Origin: Chitinophaga polysaccharea | GTDB lineage: Bacteria > Bacteroidota > Bacteroidia > Chitinophagales > Chitinophagaceae | Length of the DNA: 64,000 bases | Reading direction: 5' to 3' | NCBI RefSeq assembly: GCF_902150045.1 | Contig: NZ_CABFVU010000002.1 | Coordinates: forward strand, 546,001-610,000 | In this document: one piece after another, positions 23,926 to 31,099 of the stretch | Layout: each line of letters begins with the position of its first letter | Position numbering within the stretch: position 1 is the first letter of the stretch | Notes under the pieces: model-generated | The model's input: the letters and a program-made list of their open reading frames with translations, nothing else | Database searches by the model: none | What the model was told of the DNA's origin: nothing | Translations under genes and position numbers: made by a program

Positions 23926-26070
23926 ATGGCAGACTTAAAATTTCAAAGGAACTTTGGTATTGCGGCGCACATCGATGCGGGTAAAACCACTACCACAGAA
24001 CGTATCCTGTATTATACAGGTAAATCCCACAAAATTGGAGAGGTGCACGAGGGTGCTGCTACAATGGACTGGATGGCACAGGAGCAGGAGAGAGGTATTA
24101 CCATCACATCTGCGGCAACCACTTGTTTCTGGAATTTTCCAACCTTACAAGGTAAAGCCTTACCTGATACCAAACAATATAAATTCAATATCATCGATAC
24201 CCCGGGTCACGTGGACTTTACCGTAGAGGTAGAACGTTCTCTCCGTGTATTGGATGGTCTGGTAGCATTATTCTGCGCTGTATCCGGTGTTGAACCTCAG
24301 TCTGAAACCGTTTGGCGCCAGGCTAACCGCTACCGTGTACCACGTATCGGTTTCGTTAATAAAATGGACCGTTCCGGTGCAGACTTCCTGAACGTGGTAA
24401 AACAGGTTAAAGAAATGCTGGGTGCTAACCCTGTGCCTTTAACCCTGCCGATCGGAGCTGAAGACACCTTCAAAGGTGTGGTAGATCTGATCACCATGAA
24501 AGGTATTATCTGGGACGAAGAAGGTAAAGGCGCTACCTACCAGGAAGTTCCTATTCCGGAAGATATGGTGGCTGAAGCAGAAGAATGGAGAGCTAAACTC
24601 GTGGAAGCGGTTGCTGAATACGATGATACCCTCATGGAGAAATTCTTCGAAGATCCTAATTCAATTTCTGAAGATGAGATCCACGAAGCTATCCGTAAGG
24701 CTACTATCGATATCGCTATCATCCCGATGATGTGCGGTTCCTCCTTCAAAAACAAAGGCGTACAGAAAATGCTGGATGCGGTTTGCCGCTACCTGCCTTC
24801 TCCGCTGGATGTTGAAGCTGTAAAAGGTACTGATCCCGATAGCGGTGAAGAACTGGAACGTAAACCTTCTGCTAAAGAACCACTGGCTGCACTGGCGTTC
24901 AAAATTGCAACCGATCCTTTCGTAGGTCGTCTGGCGTTCTTCCGGGTTTATTCCGGTCACCTGGATGCAGGTTCTTATGTACTGAACACCCGTACCGGCA
25001 AAAACGAGCGTATCAGCCGTATCATGCAGATGCACGCTAACAAGCAGAACCCTATCGATTTCATCGAAGCTGGTGATATCGGTGCTGCTGTTGGTTTTAA
25101 AGATATCAAAACCGGTGATACCCTGTGCGATGAAAAAGCACCGATTATCCTGGAATCTATGACCTTCCCTGAACCGGTTATCCACATTGCCATTGAGCCT
25201 AAAACTCAGGCAGACGTTGATAAAATGGGTATGGCCATTGCCAAACTGGTAGAAGAAGATCCTACCCTGAAAGCAAAAACCGACGAAGAAACAGGTCAGA
25301 CCGTATTGAGCGGTATGGGTGAGTTGCACCTTGAAATCATCGTTGACCGTATGCGCCGCGAATTCAAGGTAGAAGTAAACCAGGGCGCTCCTCAGGTTGC
25401 TTACAAAGAAGCCCTCACTACCAAAGTTGAACACCGCGAGGTATTCAAGAAACAAACCGGTGGTCGTGGTAAATTTGCCGATATCCAGATAGAAATCGGA
25501 CCTGCTGATGCCGAATGGCTGAAAGAGAACGAAGGTAAATCCCTGCAGTTCATCAACGACATCTTTGGTGGTGCTATCCCTAAAGAGTTCATCCCTGCTG
25601 TACAGAAAGGTTTTGAACAGTCACTCAACCAGGGTGTGCTTGCAAACTTCCCGCTGACCAGCTTAAAGGTTCGCCTGTTCGATGGTTCATTCCACCAGGT
25701 GGATTCCGACGCCATGTCGTTCGAATTGTGCGCCAAACAAGCTTTCCGTGAAGCTGCCCGCAAGGCTAAACCAGTATTGCTTGAGCCGATCATGAAAGTA
25801 GAAGTACAGACTCCTGACCAATACATGGGTGATGTTACAGGTGACCTCAACCGTCGTCGTGGTATGCTGGAAGGTATGGACTCTAAAAACGGTGTACAGG
25901 TTATCAAGGCTAAAGTGCCACTGAGCGAAATGTTCGGTTACGTAACTCAGCTGCGTTCCCTGTCTTCCGGCCGCGCAAGCTCCATCATGGAGTTTTCTCA
26001 CTATGCTCCTGCACCAAATAACGTGTCTGAAGAAGTGATTGCAAAAGTGAAAGGCAAAGTAAACGCTTAA
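23926..26070 (+). CDS. fusA: Elongation factor G
   Basis: EF-G drives GTP-dependent translocation. The 714-aa protein has the G motifs AHIDAGKTTTTERILYYTG, 'DTPGHVDFTVEVERS' and NKMDRSGADF, and domain IV-V motifs 'QVAYKEAL', 'GRGKFADI' and 'PLSEMFGYVTQLRSLSSGRASS'. It stands alone here, with its own -7 box and terminator, instead of within the str operon. Codon use is strongly biased, as in highly expressed genes. Confidence 0.97.
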   Translation: MADLKFQRNFGIAAHIDAGKTTTTERILYYTGKSHKIGEVHEGAATMDWMAQEQERGITITSAATTCFWNFPTLQGKALPDTKQYKFNIIDTPGHVDFTVEVERSLRVLDGLVALFCAVSGVEPQSETVWRQANRYRVPRIGFVNKMDRSGADFLNVVKQVKEMLGANPVPLTLPIGAEDTFKGVVDLITMKGIIWDEEGKGATYQEVPIPEDMVAEAEEWRAKLVEAVAEYDDTLMEKFFEDPNSISEDEIHEAIRKATIDIAIIPMMCGSSFKNKGVQKMLDAVCRYLPSPLDVEAVKGTDPDSGEELERKPSAKEPLAALAFKIATDPFVGRLAFFRVYSGHLDAGSYVLNTRTGKNERISRIMQMHANKQNPIDFIEAGDIGAAVGFKDIKTGDTLCDEKAPIILESMTFPEPVIHIAIEPKTQADVDKMGMAIAKLVEEDPTLKAKTDEETGQTVLSGMGELHLEIIVDRMRREFKVEVNQGAPQVAYKEALTTKVEHREVFKKQTGGRGKFADIQIEIGPADAEWLKENEGKSLQFINDIFGGAIPKEFIPAVQKGFEQSLNQGVLANFPLTSLKVRLFDGSFHQVDSDAMSFELCAKQAFREAARKAKPVLLEPIMKVEVQTPDQYMGDVTGDLNRRRGMLEGMDSKNGVQVIKAKVPLSEMFGYVTQLRSLSSGRASSIMEFSHYAPAPNNVSEEVIAKVKGKVNA

Positions 26071-26086
26071 TCTTAGCTTTTTATAC

Positions 26087-26130
26087 CAGAAAGGTTGTTC
26101 TGCGAAAGCGGGACAACCTTTCTGCTTTTC
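26087..26130 (+). terminator. Terminator of fusA
   Basis: AGAAAGGTTGT (26088-26098) pairs with ACAACCTTTCT (26113-26123) and is followed by GCTTTT. The 11-bp stem is perfect. Confidence 0.85.
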
Positions 26131-26232
26131 AGAACTCTGACTGACATGAAAATGCTATTGTCATGAAAAGAATATTCGATATTTTACAATAGCAATAACC
26201 TACAACTGCAATTTACTTTTTGCTAACTGCCA

Positions 26233-26260
26233 GAGGTCCTGTTTTACAGGACCTTTTTTA
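26233..26260 (+). terminator. Second terminator downstream of fusA
   Basis: AGGTCCTG and CAGGACCT pair perfectly around TTTTA, and six T residues follow. It lies 110 bp after the fusA terminator. It may be a backup or the end of a short independent RNA between 26130 and 26260. Confidence 0.8.
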
Positions 26261-26362
26261 TTATTGGGCTGCTTGATAGGGGGAGATTTCCCTTTTGACG
26301 TCATAGGTATAGTGGATTATAAACTGTCCCAACCGGTATTATTTACTGATAGCCTTTGAATT

Positions 26363-27145
26363 ATGTCATTAGAGTTATTACAAGCACCTCCTACAACTGT
26401 GGTACATACATCGGGAGAAATGGTCTCATTAACTCCCGGTCTGGATTTGATTCTGCCCTGCTGGAATCCTGCGGGTCCCTGGGTGGAATCACTTATCAGG
26501 CATTACCACGAGATAACAACTCTTATGGGCGATACACCTGTTCAGCTTATTCTTGTGAATGATGGTTCCGTAAAAAATTTTACCCCTCAGCATATTACCT
26601 GGCTGGAAGTGGCTATCCCTGGAATCATCATTGTCAGTTATACCCGCAACCGTGGTAAGGGATTTGCGGTGAGGGAAGGTGTAAAGCGCTCTCAACATGC
26701 GTTCCAGGTATACACTGATTTGGATTTTCCGTTTGGTGTAAATGCTGTAAAAGAAGCATATGATGGTTTGCTCCGGGGCATGGATGTGGTAGCTGGTGAA
26801 AGGGGAGAGGCCTATCTTCATAAATTACCCCATAAGCGCCGCATTATAACCAGGATCAGCCGCCTGCTGAACCGGCGGGTACTGAACCTTAAAGTGGAGG
26901 ACGCCCAGGCCGGGCTGAAGGGTTTTAATGTTTATGGAAGAAATATCCTGCTCTCTACCCGTATTGATGGTTTTCTTTACGATAGTGAATTTTTATACCA
27001 GGCAGGTAAGCGTTCACATCTCAAGATAGGCGCAGTTGCAGTATCTTGCCGGCCGGGTATCCAGTTTTCATCTTTCAGAACCAAACTTTTAATGAAGGAG
27101 GTAATGAATTACTGCAGGATTATTTTCAGCTCATCTGCCGCTTAA
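26363..27145 (+). CDS. Glycosyltransferase family 2 (polyprenyl-phosphate sugar transferase-like)
   Basis: The 260-aa protein has the GT-A fold pattern: a strand 'DLILPCWNPAGPWVESLI', the NDGS motif (LILVNDGSVKNF), 'YTRNRGKGFAVREGVKRS', the DxD-like metal site TDLDFPFG, and 'QAGLKGFN' near the C-terminus. This is the layout of dolichyl-phosphate mannosyltransferase-like enzymes without C-terminal membrane helices. The acceptor is unknown. The gene is coupled to a polysaccharide deacetylase 4 bp downstream, so they may modify the same glycan. The ATG follows a TAGCCTTTG box by only a few bases. Confidence 0.85.
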   Translation: MSLELLQAPPTTVVHTSGEMVSLTPGLDLILPCWNPAGPWVESLIRHYHEITTLMGDTPVQLILVNDGSVKNFTPQHITWLEVAIPGIIIVSYTRNRGKGFAVREGVKRSQHAFQVYTDLDFPFGVNAVKEAYDGLLRGMDVVAGERGEAYLHKLPHKRRIITRISRLLNRRVLNLKVEDAQAGLKGFNVYGRNILLSTRIDGFLYDSEFLYQAGKRSHLKIGAVAVSCRPGIQFSSFRTKLLMKEVMNYCRIIFSSSAA

Positions 27146-27149
27146 CTTT

Positions 27150-27926
27150 ATGGAACATAGGAACAGGATATTGATCAGTGTAGATGTGGAAGAATTTGAT
27201 ATCCCGGAAGAATTTGGTCAGCAGGTGCCCCTCCAGGAGAAACTGGAAGTTTCCAGGAATGGTCTGCAGGCAACATTGGCTTTATTTGAGAAATATAACG
27301 TACGCGCTACTTTTTTTGTCACCGCCTACTGGGCGCAGCACTATCCTGAATTGATCAGGCAGATGGCTGCAAAGCATGAAATAGCTTCTCATGCCTATTA
27401 CCACAGCTCTTTTACGGAAGCCGACCTGGAAGGTTCCCGCCTGGCCCTGCAGGAGATCAGCGGTCAGCCGGTGCAGGGTTTCCGTATGCCACGCCTCCGC
27501 AAGGTAAATATGCGGGCGCTCAAAGCGGCCGGTTACCTGTATGACGCCTCCGTGAACCCTACCTGGCTTCCCGGCAGGTACAATAACCGGCACCTGCCAA
27601 GAACTGTGTTTAAAGAGCAGGATACCTGGATCATTCCTTCTTCAGTATCTCCTTTACTAAGATATCCGCTGTTCTGGCTGAGCGTAAAAAATATGCCCCT
27701 GTGGATAACCCGCCACTTCAGTAAAAGGATATTGAAAAAGGACGCTTATCTCTCTTTTTATTTCCATCCATGGGAATTAAGTGATATTAACGCCTACGAA
27801 CTGCCCGTTTATATCAAACAGGTTTCGGGAGAAAAGATGCGGCAGAAAATGGATGGATTCCTAAGTTTCTTACAGCATCAGGGAATTTTCTGCACACATG
27901 CAGATCTGCTGAAAGACCGCTCCTGA
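27150..27926 (+). CDS. Polysaccharide deacetylase (NodB homology domain)
   Basis: The 258-aa protein has the carbohydrate-esterase-4 motifs: catalytic 'ISVDVEEFDIPEEFG' with the DVEE acidic pair, the metal-binding 'HEIASHAYYHSSF' (H-x3-H type), the FRMPRLRKVN motif, and the late 'YLSFYFHPWELSD' histidine. It would remove N-acetyl groups from a surface sugar chain. No signal peptide is seen, so it probably acts in the cytoplasm on a lipid-linked intermediate, in line with the glycosyltransferase just upstream. Confidence 0.88.
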   Translation: MEHRNRILISVDVEEFDIPEEFGQQVPLQEKLEVSRNGLQATLALFEKYNVRATFFVTAYWAQHYPELIRQMAAKHEIASHAYYHSSFTEADLEGSRLALQEISGQPVQGFRMPRLRKVNMRALKAAGYLYDASVNPTWLPGRYNNRHLPRTVFKEQDTWIIPSSVSPLLRYPLFWLSVKNMPLWITRHFSKRILKKDAYLSFYFHPWELSDINAYELPVYIKQVSGEKMRQKMDGFLSFLQHQGIFCTHADLLKDRS

Positions 27927-28308
27927 TCTGTTTCAGCTGATGATCTCCTTATTCTTTTGGCATGATTCCTGTTTTTATGCAACAACATTGGAAATTCAAA
28001 TGTTATAGTAATAATGAATAAGGATAAGTATTCATGTAGAGAGAATAAATGAAGGGATCTGATCCTGGAGTTTTTAGATTTTTTTTGAAGAATGAGTATT
28101 TATTAGATTCATTTTCAGTAGTTTTGCGCTACAACAGTTGTTGTTAACACGTGATGATGTTTGTTTGACGATGTGAAGCTACTCCCCATTATCCCCTGCC
28201 TTTATTTTTTACGGCTGATATCAGCACTATTAATTGTAAACGGAAAGCGTTTACCTGCTAATTTCTTATTCATTCAACATGTAAATTGTTAAAACTAAAA
28301 ATCAGACT
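27927..28308 (+). promoter_or_regulatory. Gene-free leader of the outer-membrane barrel gene
   Basis: The 382-bp stretch has a -7 box TAGTTTTG at 28119-28126, which predicts a long leader of about 175 nt. Inside the leader is the palindrome GTAAACG-GAAAG-CGTTTAC (28236-28254), which could be a LacI-type operator or a small hairpin. No open frame is convincing. Confidence 0.45.
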
Positions 28309-28923
28309 ATGAAAAGAATTCGTCTCTTAACCCTTGCATTTGCGGCTGTATTGTTTAGTTCTGCTGCTAACGCTCAAATTCAGAAAGGTAATATTATGGT
28401 AGGCGCCGATCTGACCAATCTTAATGTTACTTTCCAAAAAGAGAGCACTGCTTTTAATTTTAATCTGTCACCGAAGATAGGTTGGTTTATCAAGGACGGT
28501 CTTGCTATTGGTGGCTATGTTAATTTTGGCGCAAACACCACAAAGAATAAAACGACCGATGTGAGAGCATCCAATACGACTTATGGTGTTGGCGCTTTTG
28601 CCCGTTACTTTGTGGAGGATAAAAACGTCAGAAAGCTGGAGTTTTCCAAGAGAACGCGGTTCTTCGTGGAAGCAAATGCCGGATTTGCCGGTACAAACCC
28701 CGCGAGTGGTGCTTCTACCAATGGTTTTAATGTTGGCATTGGCCCCGGTATTTCTTATTTTATCACGCCTAATATAGGTTTGGAAGGATTGTTTAAGTAT
28801 GACCTTACCGTAGGTGGTGGTAATTCAACTACTGCTAACCGGCTTAGCCTGGGTGTAGGTTTCCAGATCTATCTGCCATCGGCAAAAGCTAAACAGATCT
28901 ACAGGGAAGAAACCGGAAAGTAA
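28309..28923 (+). CDS. Outer-membrane beta-barrel protein
   Basis: The 204-aa protein has a signal peptide (MKRIRLLTLAFAAVLFSSAA, cleavage near NAQ) and then eight or so amphipathic strands of the OMP_b-brl type: 'GNIMVGADLTNLNVTF', 'FNLSPKIGWFIKDGLAIGGYVNFGA', 'YGVGAFARYFV', 'FFVEANAGFAG', 'FNVGIGPGISYFITPNIGLEGLFKYDL' and 'RLSLGVGFQIYL'. It is a typical small Bacteroidota porin-like protein with unknown ligand. A long leader and a strong terminator frame it. Confidence 0.8.
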   Translation: MKRIRLLTLAFAAVLFSSAANAQIQKGNIMVGADLTNLNVTFQKESTAFNFNLSPKIGWFIKDGLAIGGYVNFGANTTKNKTTDVRASNTTYGVGAFARYFVEDKNVRKLEFSKRTRFFVEANAGFAGTNPASGASTNGFNVGIGPGISYFITPNIGLEGLFKYDLTVGGGNSTTANRLSLGVGFQIYLPSAKAKQIYREETGK

Positions 28924-28943
28924 TTTTAATATAAAAACAAGTT

Positions 28944-28980
28944 CAGCAACGGCGGCAATGTATTATTGCCGCCGTTGCTG
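28944..28980. terminator. Long perfect hairpin after the barrel gene
   Basis: CAGCAACGGCGGCAAT and ATTGCCGCCGTTGCTG form a perfect 16-bp stem with a 5-nt loop. The downstream T run is poor (TTAT) on the plus strand. It probably ends the barrel-gene transcript and precedes the peptide units. Confidence 0.7.
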
Positions 28981-29008
28981 TTATAAGGGATCCTACCTGT
29001 TACAGTTG

Positions 29009-29140
29009 CTGAATAAAATGAACAACTGGACTTGGAATGAACTAATTGAACAGGAGCTTTTTTACCGGAACCACTTATTTTAGTAGCCGTCTGTGAGGGC
29101 ACAGACAGGGGGATGCTGAAAACCCAATATAGAGTAAGCA
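29009..29140 (+). ncRNA. Leader RNA of peptide unit A
   Basis: The unit starts with AAAATGAACAA, as in units C and D. Next come a hairpin GTCTGT-GAGGGC-ACAGAC (29089-29106), a G run and the conserved block TGCTGAAAACCC…AGAGTAAGCA. TGCT (29114-29117) pairs with AGCA (29137-29140). Unit D has TGCC and GGCA in the same places, a compensatory change that supports a real RNA fold. The start codon of the peptide follows 24 nt later. Confidence 0.6.
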
Positions 29141-29163
29141 CCACATCCGTAAATATTCCCGGT

Positions 29164-29226
29164 ATGTTAAACACTATTCTCCAGGCAGTGCTTAGGTTCC
29201 TGAGCACTGTAGTGGGCGCACTGTAA
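29164..29226 (+). CDS. Tiny amphipathic peptide A (20 aa)
   Basis: The frame encodes MLNTILQAVLRFLSTVVGAL. Polar residues (N3, T4, Q7, R11, S14, T15, G18) repeat every three to four positions, so a helix would have one polar face and one fatty face. Units C and D encode peptides of similar length and pattern, each at the same distance from the same RNA motif. This is the main reason to accept so short a frame. Possible roles are a membrane-active toxin, a modulin-like secreted peptide or a signal; none is proven. Confidence 0.55.
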   Translation: MLNTILQAVLRFLSTVVGAL

Positions 29227-29240
29227 TCTTTAGTCTCAAT

Positions 29241-29273
29241 GGGATTGCCGAAAAACATATGAAGGAGTAGGCG
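29241..29273 (+). ncRNA. Leader RNA motif of unit B
   Basis: The conserved block is present as GGGATTGCCGAAAAAC…GGAGTAGGCG, with TGCC (29246-29249) facing GGCG (29270-29273). It begins only 15 bp after the stop of peptide A and has no upstream hairpin of its own. Confidence 0.5.
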
Positions 29274-29288
29274 CTTTTATAATCCCTG

Positions 29289-29355
29289 ATGCACTAAACA
29301 CATTTCTGAAAAAGGCTGCTGGGCATTGCTGGTATCTGCACTCGGCGGCATTTAA
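29289..29355 (+). pseudogene. Decayed tiny-peptide frame, unit B
   Basis: The bases downstream of the motif look like a broken copy. One frame gives ALNTFLKK (compare MLNTIL in A) and another gives ALLVSALGGI and then a stop (compare SLLGGL in C). The ATG at 29289 reads only ATG-CAC-TAA. One or two small indels would explain this. Confidence 0.4.
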
Positions 29356-29486
29356 CCTGTACTATGAGTCCTATACCAGTACAACCGGGTATTGAAACAT
29401 GAGCGTAACTGCATATGTGGTGAATACAGATCCGCTTGCCGGTAGTTCCCAAACAGCTTTTATAACATTGAGCAGCCATCAATGTT

Positions 29487-29528
29487 AAATGATGAAAGCC
29501 CCGGTATTTGCCGGGGCTTTTATCATTT
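29487..29528 (+). terminator. Terminator after units A-B
   Basis: An 18-bp stem (AAATGATGAAAGCCCCGG with its complement, one G-T pair) surrounds the loop TATTTG. The core AAAGCCCCGG/CCGGGGCTTT is perfect. It can work on both strands. Confidence 0.8.
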
Positions 29529-29582
29529 AATGGGAGTACGCCATGATGGCTCATTGAACAGCAGTACACCAGGATGCCGAAC

Positions 29583-29688
29583 TGAACAAAATGAACGAAC
29601 GTAATTATATGAATAGCTGTTAATTTCGACGCACACTTAAAAAGAAGTGTACCTGGGATTGCCGAAAACCAAAGAAAGAGAGTAGGTG
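29583..29688 (+). ncRNA. Leader RNA of peptide unit C
   Basis: The unit opens with TGAACAAAATGAACGAA, shared almost exactly with unit D 360 bp further on, and 'GAATAGCTGTTAATTT' also recurs there. A hairpin ACACTT-AAAAAG-AAGTGT (29633-29650) precedes the block GGGATTGCCGAAAACC…GAGTAGGTG. TGCC (29660-29663) can face GGTG (29685-29688) through two standard and two wobble pairs. The ATG follows 24 nt later. Confidence 0.6.
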
Positions 29689-29711
29689 TCACCCGTAGTA
29701 AAAACTATCTT

Positions 29712-29780
29712 ATGAATTTACTGACTCAATTGCTGGCAACACTGGTTGCTCTGCTGAAATCTCTGCTGGGTGGCCTGTAA
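29712..29780 (+). CDS. Tiny amphipathic peptide C (22 aa)
   Basis: The frame runs ATG to TAA and encodes MNLLTQLLATLVALLKS and then LLGGL. Polar positions N2, T5, Q6, T10, K16 and S17 lie on one face of a helix and leucines cover the other. The pattern and length resemble membrane-active peptides such as phenol-soluble modulins or small type I toxins, but no sequence family is recognised. A strong terminator follows at 29851, so the unit is a short independent transcript. Confidence 0.6.
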   Translation: MNLLTQLLATLVALLKSLLGGL

Positions 29781-29850
29781 TAAGGACTCCTGTCAGTAAG
29801 GGATTGTTCCGTACTTGATGAAACTATTTCCCTTACACACATCATCCTGG

Positions 29851-29880
29851 AGGCTGTTCCACACCGGAACAGCCTCTTTA
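29851..29880 (+). terminator. Terminator of unit C
   Basis: AGGCTGTTCC (29851-29860) and GGAACAGCCT (29866-29875) pair perfectly over 10 bp around ACACC, and CTTTA follows. Confidence 0.8.
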
Positions 29881-29949
29881 TTTAAACCTGATATCGCTGT
29901 AAAGACGCTATAGCAGCTGAATGAACGGATGCTTGTTAACTGTTTGAAA

Positions 29950-30050
29950 TGAACAAAATGAACGACTGAATATTGATTGATAGCTTTTAATTTAGTCGTG
30001 TTAACTGAATAACAACTGGGGATGCCGAAAACCAGGGAATAGAGTAGGCA
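29950..30050 (+). ncRNA. Leader RNA of peptide unit D
   Basis: It opens with TGAACAAAATGAACGAC and contains ACGACT…AGTCGT as a possible long-range stem. A small hairpin GTTA-ACTGAA-TAAC (30000-30013) precedes GGGGATGCCGAAAACC…AGAGTAGGCA. TGCC (30023-30026) pairs with GGCA (30047-30050). The ATG is 23 nt after the motif. Confidence 0.6.
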
Positions 30051-30072
30051 GTATCTTATAAAAACCTTTTCC

Positions 30073-30147
30073 ATGGATTTACTGAATCAACTGCTGACAT
30101 TAGTCTTAGGATTAATTAGTTCATTATTAGGTAGTTTACCACTTTAA
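30073..30147 (+). CDS. Tiny amphipathic peptide D (24 aa)
   Basis: The frame encodes MDLLNQLLTLVLGLISSLLG and then SLPL. It shares 'M(N/D)LL-x-QLL' at the start and 'SLLG' near the end with peptide C, and has the same amphipathic spacing (D2, N5, Q6, T9, S16, S17). Divergent codons with a kept peptide pattern suggest selection on the product. The function is unknown. Confidence 0.6.
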   Translation: MDLLNQLLTLVLGLISSLLGSLPL

Positions 30148-30203
30148 TGGTTATTGGGTCGTTTGACCACAGATCATCAAACCACTTTAATTATTCGGAG
30201 ATG

Positions 30204-30240
30204 GGTTGTTCCAGGTAAGCGGGAACAACCTTTTCTCTTT
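30204..30240 (+). terminator. Terminator of unit D
   Basis: GGTTGTTCC (30204-30212) pairs with GGAACAACC (30222-30230), followed by TTTTCTCTTTT. Confidence 0.85.
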
Positions 30241-30532
30241 TAGGTTTGCTCTTCTTTTTGCATATCACTTTCCCCCATGTATTTTTTACCTGCTTTGAAT
30301 ATCCCCGGGGCAGTTATCCCTGGTAAGGAAGTTCCCGGAATACAATATCTTAATTCTGGGTCTGAAATGGTTGAGGGGCGTGTTGCATTGAAATACAATA
30401 CTTTAATTTCCCGGTCTCTACCAGCAGGCAGGGAATCCGATGTTAGGATCTACCTGTTTGGGATCTCCTCCTCCCACAGTTTCTCCGTTTTCCCATCTCC
30501 CGGAAAAAAATTGTAAAGAAATTCTCCTTTTT
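30241..30532. other. Gap without a convincing gene
   Basis: Frames of 60-79 codons on both strands overlap each other and show no family features. I see nothing else in this stretch until the promoter at 30533. Confidence 0.45.
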
Positions 30533-30563
30533 TTGGTTTTGAAATTTGTTTTCCTATATTTGT
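30533..30563 (+). promoter_or_regulatory. Perfect promoter with no gene directly downstream
   Basis: TTTG (30533-30536), 19 bp, TATATTTG (30556-30563) fits the consensus fully. Transcription would start near 30570, 224 nt before rpsJ. It is either a distal promoter of the S10 operon or it makes a small RNA. Confidence 0.6.
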
Positions 30564-30716
30564 CGAAACGAGCATGTGAAGTTACCTTAAGGCTTAATCT
30601 ACACACAATGAATGATTTCTGAAGCCTTAATACCGGATAATATCATTTTTACTGCACTTCTATCGCCTCCGGAGCCAGCCCCTTGCCCGGTTTCTTTTAT
30701 TTTTTCCTGAGAATTA

Positions 30717-30747
30717 TTTGCCAAATAGAAAAAACGGGTTACCTTTG
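30717..30747 (+). promoter_or_regulatory. Main promoter of the S10 operon
   Basis: TTTG (30717-30720), 19 bp, TACCTTTG (30740-30747) is a perfect promoter with the start site about 40 nt before rpsJ. Confidence 0.85.
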
Positions 30748-30793
30748 CCCTCCCAAATTGTATTGGGAAAAAACAAGAAGAAGTTCATTGCAT

Positions 30794-31099
30794 ATGTCTC
30801 AGAGAATAAGAATCAAGCTGAAGTCCTACGATCATAACCTGGTAGACAAGTCTGCTGAGAAGATCGTTAAAACCGTGCGTAACACGGGTGCCGTGGTAAC
30901 AGGTCCAATTCCTTTACCTACCGAGAAGAAAATATTTACAGTATTACGTTCTCCGCACGTAAATAAGAAAGCGCGCGAGCAGTTCCAACTGTGTACACAC
31001 AAACGTTTACTGGATATATACACGTCTTCTTCCAGAACTGTAGACGCGCTGAGCAAGCTCGATCTGCCTTCCGGAGTGGAAGTTGAAATTAAAGCATAG
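30794..31099 (+). CDS. rpsJ: 30S ribosomal protein S10
   Basis: S10 is part of the 30S head and also a transcription antitermination partner (NusE). The 101-aa protein starts at MSQRIRIKLKSYDHNLVDKS. The frame is open back to 30683, but that part overlaps the promoter and cannot be coding. Conserved are 'GPIPLPTEKKIFTVLRSPHVNKKAREQF' and 'LPSGVEVEIK'. It opens the S10 operon. Confidence 0.97.
   Translation: MSQRIRIKLKSYDHNLVDKSAEKIVKTVRNTGAVVTGPIPLPTEKKIFTVLRSPHVNKKAREQFQLCTHKRLLDIYTSSSRTVDALSKLDLPSGVEVEIKA

Noticed and set aside
24661..25455. 264-codon minus-strand frame within fusA
   Set aside because: Opposite-strand shadow of a highly biased gene; fusA itself is certain.
29010..29090. 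Short frames starting at the ATGAAC words of the peptide-unit leaders
   Set aside because: Lengths differ strongly (22, 10 and 6 codons) and the encoded residues share nothing beyond the first two or three, so the DNA word rather than a peptide is conserved.
28960..29260. Minus-strand frame of 110 codons over the peptide cluster
   Set aside because: It runs through the hairpin at 28944-28980 and the repeated RNA motif on the other strand, and shows no domain, so it is taken as chance.
29294..30074. Minus-strand frames of 132 and 93 codons in the peptide cluster
   Set aside because: They cross two strong terminators and the repeated units and have no family features. Both can be explained by the AT composition.
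30277..30606. Frames of 79 (plus) and 62 (minus) codons before the S10 promoter
   Set aside because: No signal peptide, domain or conserved pattern; the minus one overlaps a perfect plus-strand promoter.
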